Source: Pseudomonadales bacterium (GTDB taxonomy: Bacteria > Pseudomonadota > Gammaproteobacteria > Pseudomonadales > UBA5518). From it: a stretch of 44,700 nt of DNA. Of the stretch, positions 24,645 to 33,509 are shown in pieces. Position 1 is the stretch's first letter. Each line of letters opens with the position of its first letter. A model generated the notes under the pieces. That model searched no databases. It was not told where the DNA came from and saw nothing but the letters and a program-made list of their open reading frames with translations. Location of the stretch: the NCBI GenBank assembly GCA_022072145.1, contig JAJVIG010000044.1, positions 1 to 44,700 of the forward strand, read 5' to 3'. Both the position numbers and the translations under genes were made by a program.

Positions 24645-27113
24645 GTGCAGATGTTGAGCAGGAACCCGCTGGATGCGCTGGCCGACGCGGCGCGCTCGAA
24701 CGCCGGGTTGTCCGACGGGCAGGCGCTGGCGCTGGCCGGCATCGGCGATACCGCCGCGTTGATGCGCGTCGCCGCCGGGATGCGGGATGCGGCGCACGGC
24801 AACGTGATCACCTACTCGCGCAAGGTGTTCATCCCTCTGAGCCAGCTCTGTCGCGACGTCTGCCACTACTGCACGTTCGCGCAGACGCCGAGGAAGACCG
24901 GCGCGCCGTTCATGACGCTCGATGCGGTGCTCGACAGCGCACGCACGGCGGTTCGCCTGGGGTGCAGGGAGGCGCTGTTCACCCTCGGCGAGAAGCCCGA
25001 GCTGCGCTATCGCGCCGCGCGCGATGCGCTGGCGGCGCTGGGCTTCGCGAGCACGCTGGAGTACCTGGCGCACGTCGCCCGCGCGGTGCTCGAGGAGACC
25101 GGTCTGCTGCCGCACATCAACGCCGGCAACATGAGCGCCGAGGAGATCGCGCTGCTGCGCCCGGTCGCGCCGTCGATGGGGATCATGCTCGAGTCCGCGT
25201 CCGAGCGTCTCTGCGCCAAGGGCATGCCGCACTACGGTTCACCCGACAAGGCGCCCGGCGCGCGGCTGCACACCATGCGCCTCGCCGGCGAGGCGCGCGT
25301 GCCGTTCACCTCGGGGATACTCATCGGCATCGGCGAGACGCGCGCCGAGCGCATCGAGTCGTTGCTCGCGCTGCGTGCGATCCACCGCGAGTACGGCAAC
25401 CTGCAGGAAGTGATCGTGCAGAACTTCCGCGCCAAGCCGGGTACGCGGATGGCGAACGCGCCGGAGCCCGACCTGGACGAACTGCTGTGGAGTATCGCGG
25501 TCGCGCGGCTGGTGCTGGGGCCCGCGATGAGCGTGCAGGCACCGCCGAACCTGAGCCCCGGCGTGCTGTCGCGGCTGCTCGACGCCGGCATCAACGACTG
25601 GGGCGGCGTGTCCCCGGTCACGCCGGACTTCGTGAATCCGGAGGCGCCGTGGCCGCATCTGGACCAGCTGGCGGCGGAGACTGCACGTGGCGGCAAGTTC
25701 CTGCAGGAGCGCCTCACGATCTACCCGTCGTTCGTGCTCGACTGCGAGCGCTGGGCCGACCCCGCGCTGCAGCCGCGGCTGCGCGCGGGCACCGACGCCG
25801 AGGGCTACCCGCGGGTCGACGACTGGCTGACCGGCGCGTCCTCGGAACTGCCACCGATCGAGTGCGGGCTGCTGGCCGGCACGCTGGACGGCGGGAGCAC
25901 CAGCAGCCGCATCGAGGCGGTGCTCGCGCGCGCCGCTCGCGGCGAGGACCTGGCGCTCGACGAGGTGAGCTTGCTGCTGTCGGCGCGTGGCGCCGATTTC
26001 GCGCTCGTGTGCGCGCACGCCGACCGCCTGAACCGCAACCTGCACGGCGAGCGCGTCAGCTACATCGTCAACCGCAACATCAACTACACGAACGTCTGTT
26101 ACTTCAAGTGCCAGTTCTGCGCGTTCTCGAAGGGCAAGGCGCACGAGGACCTGCGCGGCGCCCCTTACGATCTGGACGAGCAGGAACTGGCGCGGCGCGT
26201 GCGCGAGGCCTGGCAGCGCGGCGCGACTGAGGTCTGCCTGCAGGGCGGGATCCACCCGGCCTACACCGGGCAGAAGTACCTCGACATCTGCGGCATCGTG
26301 AAGCAGGCGGCGCCGGAGATGCACATCCACGCGTTCTCGCCACTCGAGATCTGGCAGGGCGCGAAGACACTCGGCGTGCCGCTGGCCGACTTCATCGCCA
26401 GCCTGCGTGATGCCGGTCTGTCGACGCTGCCGGGAACCGCCGCCGAGATCCTGCACGACGAAGTGCGTGCCGTGTTGTGTCCGGACAAGATCCGCAGCGC
26501 CGAATGGGCGCAGGTGATGGATATCGCCCATGGTCTGGGCGTGCGCAGCACCGCGACGATGATGTACGGCCACATCGAGCGCCTGGAGCACCAGGCGCAC
26601 CACCTGCTGCTGGTGCGCGAGCTGCAGAAGCGCCACGGCGGCTTCACCGAGTTCGTGCCGCTGCCCTTCGTCGCCGGCGAGGCGCCGATGTACCTGCGCG
26701 GGCGCGCGCGCCGCGGCCCCACGTTCCGCGAGGCGGTGCTGCTGCACGCGGTCGCGCGCATCGTGCTGTTCCCGCTGGTGCCGAACATCCAGACCTCGTG
26801 GGTGAAGATGGGGCCGGAGGGGGTGCGCGCCTGCCTGCACGCGGGAGCGAACGACGTCGGCGGCACGCTGATGAACGAGTCGATCACGCGCGCGGCCGGG
26901 GCGGCGCACGGGCAGGAGTTCCCGCCCGCGGAGCTCGAGGCACTGATCCGCGCCGCCGGGCGCGAACCGTGGCAGCGTACCACGCTGTACGCACCGGCGC
27001 CGGCCGAGCGCCGGCAGGCGGCGCGCGATGCGCCGCCGCTCGCCGAGTACGTCAACACGCCGGTGCCGCGCGGCGCGGCGCGCGCGCGGATGGCGGTGCC
27101 GGTGAGCGGTTGA
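24645..27113 (+). CDS. fbiC: Fused CofG-CofH Fo synthase (FbiC type), radical SAM
   Basis: 822 residues with two radical-SAM domains. The CofG half has C69-RDV-C73-HY-C76 and ends near residue 380; the CofH half has C485-YFK-C489-QF-C492, then [11 protein letters not shown] and [12 protein letters not shown]. CofH joins tyrosine to the ribityl-diaminouracil precursor and CofG closes the deazaflavin ring to give Fo, the F420 chromophore. The fused form is the actinobacterial arrangement; archaea use two proteins. The start is uncertain: GTG 24645 has GAGG 9 bases upstream and ATG 24651 is 15 bases away. Both cysteine triads are intact, so a working enzyme is expected. Confidence 0.95.
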   Translation: MQMLSRNPLDALADAARSNAGLSDGQALALAGIGDTAALMRVAAGMRDAAHGNVITYSRKVFIPLSQLCRDVCHYCTFAQTPRKTGAPFMTLDAVLDSARTAVRLGCREALFTLGEKPELRYRAARDALAALGFASTLEYLAHVARAVLEETGLLPHINAGNMSAEEIALLRPVAPSMGIMLESASERLCAKGMPHYGSPDKAPGARLHTMRLAGEARVPFTSGILIGIGETRAERIESLLALRAIHREYGNLQEVIVQNFRAKPGTRMANAPEPDLDELLWSIAVARLVLGPAMSVQAPPNLSPGVLSRLLDAGINDWGGVSPVTPDFVNPEAPWPHLDQLAAETARGGKFLQERLTIYPSFVLDCERWADPALQPRLRAGTDAEGYPRVDDWLTGASSELPPIECGLLAGTLDGGSTSSRIEAVLARAARGEDLALDEVSLLLSARGADFALVCAHADRLNRNLHGERVSYIVNRNINYTNVCYFKCQFCAFSKGKAHEDLRGAPYDLDEQELARRVREAWQRGATEVCLQGGIHPAYTGQKYLDICGIVKQAAPEMHIHAFSPLEIWQGAKTLGVPLADFIASLRDAGLSTLPGTAAEILHDEVRAVLCPDKIRSAEWAQVMDIAHGLGVRSTATMMYGHIERLEHQAHHLLLVRELQKRHGGFTEFVPLPFVAGEAPMYLRGRARRGPTFREAVLLHAVARIVLFPLVPNIQTSWVKMGPEGVRACLHAGANDVGGTLMNESITRAAGAAHGQEFPPAELEALIRAAGREPWQRTTLYAPAPAERRQAARDAPPLAEYVNTPVPRGAARARMAVPVSG

Positions 27114-27118
27114 TCCCC

Positions 27119-27841
27119 GTGCACGGCACCACCGGCGACGCCGCGCAGACGGCTTCCGGCCGCACGCGCATCGACCTCGAACCGTCATGGCTCGCCGAAC
27201 TGGGCGACCAGTTCGAGCAGCCCTACATGCACGCGCTACGCGAGTTCCTGCGGGCCGAGAAGCGCGCCGGCAAGACGATCTACCCGGCCGCGGCCAACTG
27301 GTTCGCGGCGTTCCGCTGCGCGCCGTTCGCGGCGGTCGAGGTGGTCGTGCTGGGGCAGGATCCGTACCACGGGCCGGGGCAGGCGCACGGGCTGTGCTTT
27401 TCGGTGCCGCGCGGGGTGGCGGTGCCGCCGTCGCTGCAGAACATCTTCGAGGAGCTGCGGCGCGATCTCGGCATCACGCCGCCGGCGCACGGCTGCCTCG
27501 AACACTGGGCCGGGCAGGGCGTGCTGCTGCTGAACAGCGTGCTGACCGTCGAGCGCGGGCGCGCCGGTTCGCACCAGGGGCGCGGCTGGGAGACCTTCAC
27601 CGACCGCGTGGTGCAGGTGCTGAACGAGCGACGCGAGCGCCTGGTGTTCATGCTCTGGGGCAGTTACGCCGAGCGCAAGGGCCGCATCATCGACCGCTCG
27701 CGCCACCTCGTGTTGAGTTCACCGCATCCCTCGCCGCTGTCCGCCTACCGAGGCTTCATCGGCAACGGGCATTTCTCCGCCGCCAACGGCTACCTCGCCG
27801 AGCACGGCCAGCGCGCGATCGACTGGCGTATCCCCCCGTAG
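27119..27841 (+). CDS. ung: Uracil-DNA glycosylase, family 1
   Basis: 240 residues. [20 protein letters not shown] carries the catalytic Asp81 in [18 protein letters not shown] is near 140, and HPSPLSA near 203 carries the catalytic His. These are all Ung family-1 motifs. The enzyme cuts uracil out of DNA to start base-excision repair. GTG 27119 is used; a TTG at 27110 overlapping the fbiC stop as TTGA is an alternative. The gene follows fbiC by 5 bases or less, so it is probably carried on the F420 transcript. No functional link to F420 is known. Confidence 0.95.
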   Translation: MHGTTGDAAQTASGRTRIDLEPSWLAELGDQFEQPYMHALREFLRAEKRAGKTIYPAAANWFAAFRCAPFAAVEVVVLGQDPYHGPGQAHGLCFSVPRGVAVPPSLQNIFEELRRDLGITPPAHGCLEHWAGQGVLLLNSVLTVERGRAGSHQGRGWETFTDRVVQVLNERRERLVFMLWGSYAERKGRIIDRSRHLVLSSPHPSPLSAYRGFIGNGHFSAANGYLAEHGQRAIDWRIPP

Positions 27842-27860
27842 GTCCGGGCTGTGCCCGGAC
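27842..27860. terminator. Hairpin between convergent ung and HDOD genes
   Basis: GTCCGGGC (27842-27849) and GCCCGGAC (27853-27860) form a perfect 8-bp stem with a 3-base loop directly after the ung stop. Neither side has a clear T-run, so it may end transcription weakly, or protect mRNA ends of both genes. Confidence 0.5.
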
Positions 27861-27871
27861 AAATGCCGAAG

Positions 27872-28708
27872 TCACTGCAGCGAGGCGATGCTCGCCTCGA
27901 GGGTTTCGCTGAGATCCTCGACCTCCATCGCGTTGAAGCCGGGGTCGAGGCCGAGGCGGCCGAAGGCGCTGACCTGCTGCCAGTCCATCTGCGTCAGCGG
28001 GTCGTCGGAGCCGATCAGGCTCTGCAGGTTGGCGACCGTCACCACGTCGGCGTAATCGACCGCCGGCGGGTGGCGATCGAAGCGCAGGTATTCCATCGGC
28101 ACGCACGCCAGTTCGGGTGCGAAGCCCCAGGTCTCGAGGATCAGCTGGCCGAGCTCGCCGTGCAGTTCGGCGATCAGGCGCTCGAGCAGCTGCGGATCCT
28201 TCAGCAGGCGGCGCTGCTCCTCGGCGAAACGCAGCACCGGCAACGCACCGATCTGGTGAACCAGGCCGGCGAGCGTGGCCTGGTCGGGCTTGAGCCGCGT
28301 ATAGGTGCGTGCCAGCACCGCGCTGATGCCGGCGACCTCGGTGCTGTGCGCCCAGATACTGCGCAGGCGGTGATCGATCAGGTCCGAGGTGGCCTGGAAC
28401 ATCTGCTCCATCGCCAGCCCGATCGCGAGGTTGCAGGTGTACTGCATGCCGAGGCGGCTGATCGCCATGCGCAGGTCGAGGATCGGTGCCGAGGCGCGCA
28501 GCAGAGGACTGTTGGCAACCCGCACGATGCGTGCCGACAGCGCCGCGTCGCCGGTGATCACGCGCGCGATGCCGGTGGCGTCGGTGCGCGGATCCTCGGC
28601 GGCCTCACGTACCTTGAGCGCCGCCTCGGGAAGTGTCGGCAGCACGATGCGATTGCCGCGAATCGCATCGATGATCTGCTCGCGAACCTCCGCGACGACC
28701 TGCTCCAT
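27872..28708 (-). CDS. HDOD domain-containing protein
   Basis: 278 residues. The N-terminal part has LPTLPEAALKVREAAEDP near 22 and VITGDAALSARIVRVANSPLLR near 51, the core of HDOD signalling domains, followed by AISRLGMQYTCNLAIGLAMEQMF. The HD metal-binding pair is not present (LVHQIGAL where HD proteins have HDIG), as usual for HDOD. The domain occurs in bacterial signalling proteins but its biochemical role is not settled. There is no attached receiver, GGDEF or EAL domain. It is a stand-alone gene, convergent with ung and 26 bases upstream of the ygfZ stop on the same strand side. Confidence 0.87.
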   Translation of the reverse strand: MEQVVAEVREQIIDAIRGNRIVLPTLPEAALKVREAAEDPRTDATGIARVITGDAALSARIVRVANSPLLRASAPILDLRMAISRLGMQYTCNLAIGLAMEQMFQATSDLIDHRLRSIWAHSTEVAGISAVLARTYTRLKPDQATLAGLVHQIGALPVLRFAEEQRRLLKDPQLLERLIAELHGELGQLILETWGFAPELACVPMEYLRFDRHPPAVDYADVVTVANLQSLIGSDDPLTQMDWQQVSAFGRLGLDPGFNAMEVEDLSETLEASIASLQ

Positions 28709-28734
28709 AGTACGCGCTCCCGCTGTTCACGAAG

Positions 28735-29676
28735 TCAATCGAGGATAGCACAGGGCCCGGCGACCACTTCGAACACGCTGCCGTCGGCGGTGGTAAGCGG
28801 TGGCGCCCCCTCCTGCCACGCTTCCTCGGCGAGCACGGCCAGGAGTTCTACGCGCGCCTCGCCGGCGGGGGCGCTCTCGACGACGACTCCGGCCGCACGC
28901 GCCGCATCGCCCTGGTGCAAGGTATCGCCCGGAGCGGGGCAGCGTGCCGCGGCACCCGCGAGCCGGCACAGCCGGCGCTTCACCGCGCCCTTGTAACGGG
29001 CGCGCGCGACGATCTCCTGCCCGGTGTAGCAGCCCTTGCGGAAGCTCACGGCTTCGCCGCGGTCGTAGTCGAGCATCTGCGGCAGGAACTCGCCGGCGGT
29101 CGCGGCGACGATCTCGACCCGGGCCTCGCGCACCAGTGCGAGCCTCCAGCTGGAGGCCGGCGCTTCGACGCAGTGCGCGCGGAGCGCTTCGCGCAGCGGC
29201 GACACGGCGTGCGCGGGCGACCACACCTCGAAGCGCCGGCCCGTCGCGTCGCACTGCAGCACCTGGTGCTCGCCAATGGTGACGATCGCCAGCGGCCCGA
29301 GCGGCCACGCACCCAGCACCTTGCCGGCCGTCTGCTCCAGTCCCTCGCCGAGCAGCCCGGTGCAGATCAGCGGTTCGGCACGCAGCGTGACGCGCGACAG
29401 CGCCGCGTAGCGTGCCAGCACGGAGGCGGTGGTCTCGGCGATGTCCTGTCGCAGGCGCAGCAGCACGCGCCCGGGCGCGGCGGCCCAGAGAACGAAGCTG
29501 GCAATGACGCGCCCCTTGGGCGTGCAATAGGCGCCCTCGATCACGCGCTCCGGCGCGGCGCCGTTCACGTCGCAGGTGAGTTGCCCCTGCAGCAGTTTCA
29601 GGGCGAGCGCGCCCTCGACGGCGATGAAGGCGTACTCGTCGAGAGCGGTGACGATGCGTTGCGGTTCCGTTTGCAT
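28735..29676 (-). CDS. ygfZ: Folate-binding protein YgfZ (Fe-S cluster repair/tRNA-modification factor)
   Basis: 313 residues. The family signature KGCYTGQEIVARARYKGAVKRRL lies near 213-235, with the conserved cysteine. The N-terminal half (FIAVEGALALKLLQGQLTCDV, then GAYCTPKGRVIASFVLW) matches the folate-binding GcvT-like fold. YgfZ uses tetrahydrofolate and supports Fe-S enzymes such as MiaB and succinate dehydrogenase. The ATG at 29676 begins MQTEPQRIV. It is divergent from sdhE, matching the gammaproteobacterial ygfZ / sdhE-ygfX arrangement. Confidence 0.92.
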   Translation of the reverse strand: MQTEPQRIVTALDEYAFIAVEGALALKLLQGQLTCDVNGAAPERVIEGAYCTPKGRVIASFVLWAAAPGRVLLRLRQDIAETTASVLARYAALSRVTLRAEPLICTGLLGEGLEQTAGKVLGAWPLGPLAIVTIGEHQVLQCDATGRRFEVWSPAHAVSPLREALRAHCVEAPASSWRLALVREARVEIVAATAGEFLPQMLDYDRGEAVSFRKGCYTGQEIVARARYKGAVKRRLCRLAGAAARCPAPGDTLHQGDAARAAGVVVESAPAGEARVELLAVLAEEAWQEGAPPLTTADGSVFEVVAGPCAILD

Positions 29677-29753
29677 GCAGGATTCACGCGTCTGGCTGAC
29701 ACCGGCCGCATAATAACGCACACTCGCGCCCTGCAAGGGACCATGGACACGCG

Positions 29754-30032
29754 ATGGAACACGAGGCCGGGAACCGCCGGGTCTACTGGCACAGCCGACG
29801 CGGCATGCTCGAGCTCGATCTGGTGCTGATGCCGTTCGCCGAAACCGTCTATCCGACGCTGGATGCGGCGACGCAGGCGCTGTATCGCGAGCTGCTCGAG
29901 TGCGAGGACACCGATCTGTTCGCGTGGCTGGTACATCGCGCGCCGCCGTCCGACCCCCGTTACGCCCCCCTGATCGCGAGGATAACCGGCAATGGAATGC
30001 CGCGAGATCCGCATCCGCCTGGCGCCGTCTAG
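29754..30032 (+). CDS. sdhE: FAD assembly factor SdhE
   Basis: 92 residues with the RGxxE motif (R16-G-M-L-E20) required for flavinylation, followed by LDLVLMPFAE and a five-helix pattern ending near residue 85 (LFAWLVHRAPPSDP). It helps attach FAD covalently to succinate dehydrogenase SdhA and fumarate reductase. The ATG at 29754 places the motif at its normal position. Its last 41 bases overlap ygfX, and it is divergent from ygfZ, as in Escherichia coli. CATAAT at 29709-29714 may be its -10 box, without a good -35. Confidence 0.94.
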   Translation: MEHEAGNRRVYWHSRRGMLELDLVLMPFAETVYPTLDAATQALYRELLECEDTDLFAWLVHRAPPSDPRYAPLIARITGNGMPRDPHPPGAV

Positions 30033-30459
30033 GCGTATCACCGGCGCCGCAGGCGCGCTTCATCTGCTGGCGGTGGCAGCCGTTTCGCTGGCCGCGCTGC
30101 CTGCGCCGCTCGCATGGGCCCTGCGCGCGCTGCTGTTGTTCGGCGCGCTGCGCGGCTGGCGGGACTACCGGCGCGAGCGGTGCCGCTCGACCTGGCTGAT
30201 CCGTGCCCGCGACGGCTACCTGCTCGAGCGCGACGGTGTGCGCCAGCCGGCCGTGCTCGATGGCGGCAGCACGCTGCTCGGACCGGTCGTGGTGTTGCGC
30301 CTGCACGCGGGAGGGCGCCGGCACGTGTTCGTGCTGGCGCGTGACGGGCTCGGCGTGAACGACTGGCGGCGGCTGCGCGTGCTGCTGCGAATGGGCGGGG
30401 TCGCAGTTCAGCCCGGGGTCAGGATCGTATCCTCGGCCTCGGGCGCCAGCTCCGGATAG
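29992..30459 (+). CDS. ygfX: YgfX-like inner-membrane protein
   Basis: 155 residues. There are two close hydrophobic helices between residues 20 and 52 ([20 protein letters not shown], then [11 protein letters not shown]), a basic WRDYRRER segment, then a short beta-rich cytoplasmic part ending [11 protein letters not shown]. Overlap with sdhE and this layout identify it as YgfX (also called CptA, toxin half of a reported sdhE/ygfX type IV toxin-antitoxin pair in E. coli, a claim that is debated). Sequence identity is low by eye, so context carries the call. Its final 52 bases overlap the convergent nadB gene. Confidence 0.72.
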   Translation: MECREIRIRLAPSRRITGAAGALHLLAVAAVSLAALPAPLAWALRALLLFGALRGWRDYRRERCRSTWLIRARDGYLLERDGVRQPAVLDGGSTLLGPVVVLRLHAGGRRHVFVLARDGLGVNDWRRLRVLLRMGGVAVQPGVRIVSSASGASSG

Positions 30460-31985
30460 TCGAGCGTGTAGTGCAGGCCGCGGCTCTCGTGGCGGGCGAG
30501 TGCGCTGCGGATGATCAGTTCGGCCACCAGCGCGAGGTTGCGCAGTTCGACCAGGTCCGCAGAGACGCGGTAGTTGCGGTAGTACTCCGCGATCTCCTGC
30601 TTCAGCAGGTGGGCGCGGTTCAGCGCGCGCTGCAAGCGCTTGGTCGTTCGCACGATGCCGACATAGTCCCACATGAAGCGGCGCAGTTCCTGCCAGTTGT
30701 GCGAGATCACCACGTCCTCGTCGGAGTCGCGCACCTGCGAGGCGTCCCAGTCCGGCGTGTCGTCGACCATGCCGGCAGCTGGATCCCCGGCGAGGATGTG
30801 ATGCGCCGCCGCGCGCGCGAACACGAAGCACTCGAGCAGGGAGTTGCTGGCCATGCGGTTGGCGCCGTGCAATCCGGTGAACGCGGTCTCGCCGACGGCG
30901 TAGAGCCCCGGTACGTCGGTGCGCCCGTCGCGGTCGATCATCACGCCGCCACAGGTGTAGTGCGCGGCCGGGACCACCGGCAGCGGCGCCTGCGCCATGT
31001 CGAGGCCGAGTTCGAGGCAACGCGCGTAGATGGTCGGGAAGTGGCTGCGGACGAAGTCTTCGCCCTTGTGGCTGATGTCCAGGTAGACGCAGTCGATGCC
31101 GAGCCGTTTCATCTCGTGGTCGATCGCGCGCGCGACGATGTCGCGCGGCGCCAGTTCGGCCTGTGGGTGGAAGCGCGGCATGAAGCGCTCTCCGTCGGGC
31201 AGCAGCAGCACGCCGCCCTCGCCGCGCACCGCCTCCGACACCAGGAAGGACCTGGCTTCGGGATGGTAGAGGCAGGTCGGGTGGAACTGGTTGAACTCGA
31301 GGTTGGCGACCCGGCAGCCGGCACGCCATGCCATGGCGATGCCGTCGCCGGTCGCGGTGGCGGGGTTCGTGGTGTACAGGTAGGCCTTGCTGGCGCCGCC
31401 GGTGGCGAGCACCACGCAGCGCGCGCTGAACAGGTCGACCGTCGCGCGCTCCTTGTCGAGCACGTAGGCGCCGCGGCAGCGGCCGCCGGTGACCACGAGG
31501 TTCACCGCGATGTGGTGTTCGAAGATCTGGACGCCGGGATGGCGGCGGGCGTTCTCGATCAGGGTGTCGGAGACGGCGCGTCCGGTGGCATCGGCGGCGT
31601 GGATGATGCGCCGGTGGCTGTGTCCACCTTCCATCGTGAGATGGAACTCGCCTGGCCCGCCGGGGTTCACCAGCCGCGTGAAGCCCACGCCCAGGTCGAT
31701 CAGCCACTGGATGCTCTCGCGGCTGTGCTCGACCGTGAAGCGCACCACGTCCTCGTGGCACAGTCCGGCCCCGGCGCGCAGCGTGTCCGCGACGTGCGAG
31801 TCGATGCTGTCGGTGTCGTCGAGCACCGCCGCGATGCCGCCCTGCGCCCACGAGGTCGAACCGTCGCCCAGGTCGCTCTTGCAGATCACCGCGACGCGCG
31901 CGCGATCCGCGACCTGCAGCGCGACGCTGAGCCCGGCCGCGCCGCTGCCGATCACGAGCACGTCATGGGTATGGCGCCTGGGCAT
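30408..31985 (-). CDS. nadB: L-aspartate oxidase
   Basis: 525 residues from the ATG at 31985. [16 protein letters not shown] (8-23) is the FAD loop, [18 protein letters not shown] near 50 and [19 protein letters not shown] near 115 are NadB signatures, and [26 protein letters not shown] near 355 binds FAD. It oxidises L-aspartate to iminoaspartate, the first step of NAD synthesis, in the cytoplasm. The upstream in-frame extension to 32087 lies in the promoter region and is not used. It is divergent from rpoE, as in Pseudomonas and E. coli. Confidence 0.96.
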   Translation of the reverse strand: MPRRHTHDVLVIGSGAAGLSVALQVADRARVAVICKSDLGDGSTSWAQGGIAAVLDDTDSIDSHVADTLRAGAGLCHEDVVRFTVEHSRESIQWLIDLGVGFTRLVNPGGPGEFHLTMEGGHSHRRIIHAADATGRAVSDTLIENARRHPGVQIFEHHIAVNLVVTGGRCRGAYVLDKERATVDLFSARCVVLATGGASKAYLYTTNPATATGDGIAMAWRAGCRVANLEFNQFHPTCLYHPEARSFLVSEAVRGEGGVLLLPDGERFMPRFHPQAELAPRDIVARAIDHEMKRLGIDCVYLDISHKGEDFVRSHFPTIYARCLELGLDMAQAPLPVVPAAHYTCGGVMIDRDGRTDVPGLYAVGETAFTGLHGANRMASNSLLECFVFARAAAHHILAGDPAAGMVDDTPDWDASQVRDSDEDVVISHNWQELRRFMWDYVGIVRTTKRLQRALNRAHLLKQEIAEYYRNYRVSADLVELRNLALVAELIIRSALARHESRGLHYTLDYPELAPEAEDTILTPG

Positions 31986-32016
31986 GTCGGGGGTCCGGGG
32001 GCGTGAAGAGGGCGGA

Positions 32017-32025
32017 AATATAGCA
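32017..32025 (-). promoter_or_regulatory. Extended -10 promoter candidate for nadB
   Basis: On the minus strand the sequence reads TGC-TATATT, an extended -10 element; no convincing -35 is upstream. A start near 32010 would leave a leader of about 25 bases before the nadB ATG at 31985. Confidence 0.45.
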
Positions 32026-32065
32026 CAGGGTGCACCGGCGACCGTCCGGCGCGCGTGCTGCGCCT

Positions 32066-32094
32066 TTGTCTGCCCGCGTGGCAGCACGTATAGT
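32066..32094 (+). promoter_or_regulatory. Sigma-70-like promoter for rpoE
   Basis: TTGTCT at 32066-32071 and TATAGT at 32089-32094 are spaced by 17 bases, close to consensus. The leader to the rpoE ATG would be about 113 bases. I found no clear sigma-E-type GAACTT/TCTGA pair, so autoregulation is not shown here. Confidence 0.55.
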
Positions 32095-32213
32095 AGCGCG
32101 CCATGGCCACGGCACCCTGACGCGCGCAGCGCGGGCCATCACGTGCACGGAGCGCGCGACCGCGGATTCGCGGCGGGGAAAGGAAACCGGCAACGAACGA
32201 TTGGAGTCCCGCG

Positions 32214-32798
32214 ATGTCTTCCGGGGAGGAGGCCGACCACCAGCTGGTAGAGCGGGTGCAGCAGGGCGATCGGCGCGCCTTCGACGTGCTGGTGCTCAAG
32301 TATCAGCATCGCATCTACTCGCTGGTGTCGCGCTTCGTGCGTGATCCGGACGAAGTGCAGGACGTGGTGCAGGAAGCCTTCATCAAGGCGTACCGCGCCT
32401 TGCCCGGCTTTCGTGGCGACAGCGCGTTCTACACCTGGCTGTACCGGATCGCGATCAACACCGCGAAGAACCATCTGGTGTCGCGCTCGCGTCGTCCGCC
32501 GGGCATCGACATCGACGCGGTGGATGCCGAGCACATAGAGAGCGCGGGTGCGCTGCGGGATCTGGCCGGTCCGGAGAACACGCTGATGACCGAGCAGTTG
32601 CGTGCCGTGATCGAGCGCGCGCTGGCCGCGCTGCCGGAGGACCTGCGTACGGCGCTGACGCTGCGCGAGTTCGACGGCCTGAGCTACGAGGAGATCGCCG
32701 AGGCGATGCAGTGCCCGGTCGGTACCGTGAGGTCGCGAATCTTCCGTGCGCGCGAGGCGGTCGATCGTGAAATTCTTCCACTGATCGCCGGGAACTAA
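32214..32798 (+). CDS. rpoE: RNA polymerase sigma-E factor (RpoE/AlgU)
   Basis: 194 residues with region 2 (YQHRIYSLVSRFVRDPDEVQDVVQEAFIKAYRAL, residues about 29-62) and region 4 (ALPEDLRTALTLREFDGLSYEEIAEAMQCPVGTVRSRIFRAREAV, about 139-183). Both are near-identical in pattern to AlgU/RpoE. It directs polymerase to envelope-stress genes and is held inactive by the anti-sigma factor encoded next. GATTGGAG precedes the ATG. It leads the operon rpoE-rseA-rseB-rseC-degP, the AlgU-MucABCD order of Pseudomonas. Confidence 0.96.
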   Translation: MSSGEEADHQLVERVQQGDRRAFDVLVLKYQHRIYSLVSRFVRDPDEVQDVVQEAFIKAYRALPGFRGDSAFYTWLYRIAINTAKNHLVSRSRRPPGIDIDAVDAEHIESAGALRDLAGPENTLMTEQLRAVIERALAALPEDLRTALTLREFDGLSYEEIAEAMQCPVGTVRSRIFRAREAVDREILPLIAGN

Positions 32799-32848
32799 TC
32801 GGCGGGTCAGGAATCCGAAGGGGTGCACGTGCGGGCTGGGGGTGGACT

Positions 32849-33487
32849 TTGAGCCAGATGAGCCAGATGAAAGAACCGCTGCGCGAGATGGCCTCGGCCG
32901 TCGCCGACGGGGAGGCAAGTGAATTCGAGCTGCGCCGGGTGCTGGACGGCCTGGACGAGGGGGAACTGAAATCGTTGCTGGGGCGCCACTATATGGTGCG
33001 CTCGGTGGTGCGCGGCGAGGCGACGGCGCTGTGCCCGCCCCAGGTGAGCGCGGCGATCTTCGCCGCCCTCGACGCCGAGGTGCCGCCGGCGGTCGCCGGA
33101 GCGCGGGCGCGTCGGCGCATCCCTCTGGGCGGCGTGGCGGTGGCCGCGTCGGTCTGCATGGTCGCGGTGTTCGGCCTGCGCGCGCTGGCGCCGGCGGGCG
33201 ACGCGGCGGGTGCGGCCGGGGTGCAGCTCGCCGGCACGCCTGCACGCTCGCTGGCGCCGCTGGGCCCGCCCGCGGCAGTCGTGAAAACGATGCCTTCGGC
33301 GGCGGTTCCGGTCGGATTCGGGCCGGCTGCGCGCGTGCCTTCGGTGCCGGGGCAGTTCGCCGGTGCGGACCGGCTGGCCGAGGAGCGCCTGCGTGTCTAC
33401 ATGGACGAGCACGTACGCAATGCGGCGCTGAACACCAACCAGGGCATGTTGCCCTATGCGCGGGCCGTCAGTGACGAGTCGCACTGA
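32849..33487 (+). CDS. rseA: Sigma-E factor negative regulatory protein (RseA/MucA)
   Basis: 212 residues. The N-terminal cytoplasmic domain (REMASAVADGEASEFELRRVLDGL) is the RseA_N sigma-binding fold. A single membrane helix (VAVAASVCMVAVFGLRAL) lies near 97-114, followed by a periplasmic tail ending MDEHVRNAALNTNQGMLPYARAV, like MucA. It traps RpoE at the membrane until regulated proteolysis. The start is uncertain: TTG 32849 has GGGGGT about 6 bases upstream, while ATG codons at 32858 and 32867 give the same domain. Confidence 0.9.
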   Translation: MSQMSQMKEPLREMASAVADGEASEFELRRVLDGLDEGELKSLLGRHYMVRSVVRGEATALCPPQVSAAIFAALDAEVPPAVAGARARRRIPLGGVAVAASVCMVAVFGLRALAPAGDAAGAAGVQLAGTPARSLAPLGPPAAVVKTMPSAAVPVGFGPAARVPSVPGQFAGADRLAEERLRVYMDEHVRNAALNTNQGMLPYARAVSDESH

Positions 33488-33509
33488 GTTGCGCCCCACG
33501 CTCGGCTCG

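Noticed and set aside
25980..26110. Possible frameshift or gene boundary between CofG and CofH halves
   Set aside because: The frame is continuous from 24645 to 27113 with a normal linker, so this is a true fusion.
27872..28708. HD-type phosphodiesterase for cyclic di-GMP
   Set aside because: The HD metal-binding residues are missing and the pattern is that of an HDOD domain.
28735..31851. A single 1038-residue minus-strand gene joining YgfZ with upstream sequence
   Set aside because: Only the last 313 residues match YgfZ; the rest is opposite or out of frame to sdhE, ygfX and nadB.
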